Shown here in pieces: positions 31,821 through 34,299 of a stretch of 34,299 nt of DNA (position 1 is the first letter of the stretch; each line of letters begins with the position of its first letter). Both the position numbers and the translations under genes were made by a program. The DNA lies in assembly GCA_017536445.1 (NCBI GenBank), contig JAFXHJ010000001.1, positions 1-34,299 on the forward strand. The letters are read 5' to 3'. Source of the stretch: Clostridia bacterium (GTDB lineage Bacteria > Bacillota > Clostridia > TANB77 > CAG-465). The notes under the pieces were generated by a model. The model was not told the origin of the DNA. It ran no database searches and saw only the letters and a program-made list of their open reading frames with translations.

Positions 31821-32308
31821 TTAAGATAATTGCTGCAGTCGGCAAAAATCTTGAACTTGGAAAAAACGGCGGCCTTATCTGGCATCTGCCTAACGACCTT
31901 AAGTTCTTTAAGAGTCAAACGGTAGGATGTATGGTGGCTATGGGACGTAATACCTATAACTCTCTTCCTAAGAAGTTGCCCGGCAGAAAGCATTTGGTTA
32001 TAACCGATGTTGATGATTTCAATAAATCTGTTGATGATGTTGATATCTTCTATAACATGGAGGATATGTTGAAAGAAATCAAGAAACACTCGGAAAACGA
32101 AGATGTATTCATTATCGGAGGAGCGAGCATTTACAGACAATTTGTGCCTTTTGCGGATGAGCTCATTCTTACCGAAGTTGATGCAGAAGCACCAGATGCC
32201 GACGTGTATTTCCCTGTTTTTGATAAAGCTCAGTATGTAAGAGAAGTTGTTGCTTCAAATGAGGACAACGGTATCAAATACGAGCATGTAAGATATGTAA
32301 GAAAATAA
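31817..32308 (+). CDS. folA: Dihydrofolate reductase
   Basis: 163 residues. The ATG overlaps the thyA stop, so translation is coupled. DHFR restores tetrahydrofolate used up by ThyA. Catalytic Asp27 is in WHLPNDLKFFK. GRNTYNSLPKKLPGRKHLVIT carries the NADPH-binding motif, and VFIIGGASIYRQF (Gly-Gly) and the late DADVYFP are typical. A terminator follows at once. Confidence 0.97.
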   Translation: MIKIIAAVGKNLELGKNGGLIWHLPNDLKFFKSQTVGCMVAMGRNTYNSLPKKLPGRKHLVITDVDDFNKSVDDVDIFYNMEDMLKEIKKHSENEDVFIIGGASIYRQFVPFADELILTEVDAEAPDADVYFPVFDKAQYVREVVASNEDNGIKYEHVRYVRK

Positions 32309-32325
32309 CTGACAGACAAAAAATT

Positions 32326-32353
32326 AAGCGAGTACTTTGTACTCGCTTTTTTC
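32326..32353. terminator. Terminator after folA, usable from both sides
   Basis: A 10-bp stem AAGCGAGTAC (32326-32335) with GTACTCGCTT (32339-32348), loop TTT, then a T-run on plus. On minus it is followed by AATTTTTT, so it can also stop leftward RNA from the promoter at 32517. Confidence 0.85.
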
Positions 32354-32510
32354 TTTAGTATGTTTTCTGTATAAGACATACTTGCCGGTAAAATAAAGTT
32401 TTATTTTAACTGTCCGACCTATTCCAAGAAGTTTGCTTTTTTGGCAAGGGTAACACCAAATTGCAATGACTTTTATTTATGCGCATAAGAAAGTTTTTTC
32501 ATCTTGGTAT
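32326..32510 (-). ncRNA. Candidate small RNA opposite the folA-WG gap
   Basis: A leftward promoter (32517-32545) and the folA terminator outline about 185 nt. On minus the RNA would hold a 12-base palindrome TTATGCGCATAA (32477-32488), a stem-loop with CTTG...CAAG, TCGG...CCGG and TAAAATA...TATTTTA pairs, a GTATGT...ACATAC hairpin and the terminator stem. No start codon with a ribosome binding site and useful length is seen. I do not recognise an RNA family. The plus strand of 32354-32620 shows no gene. Confidence 0.4.
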
Positions 32511-32516
32511 ACTAAA

Positions 32517-32545
32517 ATTCTACCCCTAGTAAAATGGATTGTCAA
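32517..32545 (-). promoter_or_regulatory. Consensus promoter pointing left into an empty region
   Basis: On minus: TTGACA (32545-32540), 17-base spacer, TAGAAT (32522-32517). No protein gene lies downstream before the folA terminator. Confidence 0.6.
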
Positions 32546-32623
32546 TGACAGTAAAATTAAAAAAGTGTTACAAAACTGTTACAAATACTAAGAAAAGTCG
32601 ACAATAAAAAACAAAAGCCGTAG

Positions 32624-32652
32624 TTGACACTAAATATTATATGTGGTAATAT
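32624..32652 (+). promoter_or_regulatory. Promoter for the WG-repeat protein
   Basis: TTGACA (32624-32629), 17-base spacer, TAATAT (32647-32652). Confidence 0.75.
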
Positions 32653-32705
32653 TTAGAAACCTTTAAAGCCAAAACAAAAATATTAATATATTAAGGGGGA
32701 GAATT

Positions 32706-33158
32706 ATGCAGAAGAAACGTGTAGTACGTGACAAAAAGATTAAGACTATGAATGTTATGGGTAGCCCGCATTACGAGACAGTAGAAGGCAAACGACGGTT
32801 GATATACAACAGAAAATACGGCATTGCAATTATGAAGCACCCTGAAAAGGAAAAGTATGGCCTGGTAAATATGTGGAACGAAGTTCTCGTAGATACCAAG
32901 TATGATTTCTGTTGTTATCCTAAAATGGGCATTGCTTTTGTACAGAAAAAAGGATTGTGGGGATTTGTAAACCTAAGAGGTGATCTCATCTGCGATTGCA
33001 ACTATACTCACATCTATTCTTTCAAGAAAAAAATCGCGCTTGTAAGAAGAGAAAACCAATACGGGCTTGTCGGCATCGATGGAAATATTGTTCTTAAGTG
33101 TAAATACACAAGAGAACAGGCGCTCTATGAACGGAGGATAATCCTTCATAGAATGTAA
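32706..33158 (+). CDS. WG-repeat protein
   Basis: 150 residues; AAGGGGGAG precedes the ATG. About three WG-type beta repeats are visible: KYGLVNMWNEVLVDTKYDF, GLWGFVNLRGDLICDCNYTHI and QYGLVGIDGNIVLKCKY. Each has the YG/WG-x-V-x2-x-G pattern of WG_beta_rep. Such repeats probably mediate protein binding; the function is unknown. The N-terminus is strongly basic (QKKRVVRDKKIK). It has a single-gene layout with promoter and terminator. Confidence 0.85.
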   Translation: MQKKRVVRDKKIKTMNVMGSPHYETVEGKRRLIYNRKYGIAIMKHPEKEKYGLVNMWNEVLVDTKYDFCCYPKMGIAFVQKKGLWGFVNLRGDLICDCNYTHIYSFKKKIALVRRENQYGLVGIDGNIVLKCKYTREQALYERRIILHRM

Positions 33159-33163
33159 CAAAA

Positions 33164-33192
33164 AAAGGCTTCACAGTACGTGGAGCCTTTTA
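33164..33192 (+). terminator. Terminator after the WG-repeat gene
   Basis: An 11-bp stem (33164-33174 with 33180-33190, one G-T pair), followed by a short T-rich AT stretch. Confidence 0.75.
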
Positions 33193-33312
33193 TATATATA
33201 GGTAGAAATATTAAAAAAGATGAAACGAATAAATACATAAATAGTAGAATGTTGATTTTTCGGCCTTTTCTAAAACTTTGTAAAAAAAGCGTAATATTTT
33301 TGTAAAAAATAC

Positions 33313-33341
33313 TTGCAAAAAAATATGTTGTATGTTAAAAT
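33313..33341 (+). promoter_or_regulatory. Promoter for the S10 operon
   Basis: TTGCAA (33313-33318), 17-base spacer, TAAAAT (33336-33341). Nothing else is seen from 33193 to 33312. Confidence 0.7.
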
Positions 33342-33347
33342 ATTGAT

Positions 33348-33571
33348 GTTGATTTGCGTAGAAGTGGTAGATGGCTATGCTTAGACATAGGGAACTTCCA
33401 TGGAGCATGTCTGATTTTAAATCGGGCGGCAAGTATAAAATTGTATTTGCCAAGTATATATTTTTGAAAAAAGGTATGTTTATTTGGCATTATATTATAC
33501 GACAATTTTGAAACACACGGGGTAGTGTAAAACTTGCGAGTCCTTGAAATTATAGTAAAGGAGTGAAATTT
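33348..33571 (+). promoter_or_regulatory. Long structured leader upstream of rpsJ
   Basis: About 224 nt of untranslated leader without an open frame. It holds nested helices: GAAGT...ACTTC around CTATG...CATAG (33360-33407 region), a GATTT...AAATC hairpin, an imperfect GGCAA...TTGCC stem near 33430-33452, and ACAC...GTGT around GGGGTA near 33515-33528. S10 operons in other bacteria are controlled by L4 binding to the leader. I do not recognise a named motif, so autogenous control is an inference from length and position. Confidence 0.55.
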
Positions 33572-33889
33572 ATGGCAAAAACAAATGTATCAAAAATGAG
33601 AATAAGACTTAAATCTTATGACCACGTAGTGCTAGAACAAACTGCACTTAAGCTAGTTGAAGTAGCTAGAAATTCAGGAGCTGAAGTATCAGGACCTGTA
33701 CCTCTACCAACTAGAAAAGAAGTTGTAACTATTCTTCGTTCTCCACACAAACACAAAGATTCAAGAGAACAATTTGAGTTAAGAACTCACAAGAGAGTTA
33801 TAGACGTTAAAGCACCTAATCAAGCAACAGTTGATGCGCTTATGGCAATCGATATGCCAGCTGGTGTTGAAATCGAAGTTAAACTTTAA
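33572..33889 (+). CDS. rpsJ: 30S ribosomal protein S10
   Basis: 105 residues from ATG 33572, 8 bases after AAAGGAG (33557-33563); an upstream in-frame GTG overlaps that site. [44 protein letters not shown] and [11 protein letters not shown] are S10 hallmarks. S10 is part of the 30S head and, as NusE, of the antitermination complex. It opens the S10-L3 ribosomal operon that continues out of the window. The 115-base gap before rplC holds a CCTTAA...TTAAGG hairpin at about 33907-33923 and a GGGAAGTGCAATACCC hairpin. Confidence 0.98.
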   Translation: MAKTNVSKMRIRLKSYDHVVLEQTALKLVEVARNSGAEVSGPVPLPTRKEVVTILRSPHKHKDSREQFELRTHKRVIDVKAPNQATVDALMAIDMPAGVEIEVKL

Positions 33890-34004
33890 TAATATTTAGT
33901 AGCAATCCTTAAGTAAATTAAGGGAAGTGCAATACCCTATACTGAATATGACATTAGAAGTAAACAGAAAAGTTTAGTAAATTTTTAAAGGGAGGAAATT
34001 CAAA

Positions 34005-34299
34005 ATGAAAGAAGTTTACGGTAAAAAACTAGGTATGACTCAAATCTTCAACGAAGATGGAACAGTAGTACCAGTTACAGTAATCGAAGCTTACAAATTA
34101 GTAGTTGTTGGAAAGAAAACTTCAGATAAAGAAGGATACAACGCTATAGTAGTTGGTTTTGGTGATGTAAAAGAAAACAGAGTAAACAAACCTGAAAAAG
34201 GTGTGTTTGCAAAAGCAGGGGTACCTGTTAAAAAATACATAAAAGAAATCAGAGTAGAAAACGTTGACGAATATACAATTGGTCAAGAATTATCACTTG
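34005..34299 (+). CDS. rplC: 50S ribosomal protein L3, partial
   Basis: The first 98 residues; the gene runs off the right edge. AAAGGGAGG precedes the [23 protein letters not shown] is the conserved L3 N-terminus; the sequence ends in [14 protein letters not shown]3 helps form the peptidyl transferase region of the large subunit. It follows rpsJ, as usual in bacterial S10 operons. Confidence 0.97.
   Translation, partial: MKEVYGKKLGMTQIFNEDGTVVPVTVIEAYKLVVVGKKTSDKEGYNAIVVGFGDVKENRVNKPEKGVFAKAGVPVKKYIKEIRVENVDEYTIGQELSL

Noticed and set aside
33355-33435. tRNA-like look (GTGGTAGATGGC) upstream of rpsJ
   Set aside because: No acceptor stem, anticodon arm or T-loop consensus can be built; better explained as an mRNA leader.

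Overview
The window comes from a low-GC, endospore-forming member of the Firmicutes, most likely Clostridia. The reasons are heavy use of A-ending codons, consensus sigma-A promoters, strong GGAGG ribosome binding sites, a YabG spore-coat protease, SepF and DivIVA, and the start of an S10-type ribosomal operon. I cannot name the species.

Layout. Positions 1-858 hold the 3' end of a secreted or pilin-like protein. Its last ~130 bases change abruptly in composition and look like the variable region of a diversity-generating retroelement target. A DinD-like gene and a small membrane protein follow. From 2606 to 17042 runs a plus-strand housekeeping block: mutS, a DUF2207 membrane protein with a 3'-terminal frameshift, a phospholipase C-like protein, mutL, miaA, a HlyD-like membrane protein, a pilin-like protein, sepF, divIVA, a 56-residue membrane protein and valS.

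From 17097 to 29816 everything is on the minus strand. It starts with two small paralogous proteins and yabG. It then holds the most unusual part of the window, a signalling cluster of roughly 11 kb: a PP2C-type phosphatase, a degenerate VWA protein with a proline-rich arm, an unknown 495-residue protein, a canonical MIDAS VWA protein and a 1566-residue protein with two zinc-finger motifs, a divergent kinase domain and a beta-rich tail. A TelA (toxic anion resistance) gene lies just upstream with its own promoter. The set is bracketed by two paralogous small coiled-coil proteins whose terminators are also related. It looks like an expanded version of the VWA + PP2C + kinase triad (TerY-P type) known from tellurium/chemical-stress systems. 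rpsT ends the minus block.

From 29897 onward genes are again on plus: a small cysteine-rich protein, a dTMP-synthesis cassette (tmk, thyA, folA), a WG-repeat protein, then a long structured leader, rpsJ and the start of rplC. Between folA and the WG-repeat gene, a leftward promoter and a usable terminator outline a possible ~185-nt RNA with no protein gene.

All calls rest on reading the sequence and on family knowledge; no database search was run.
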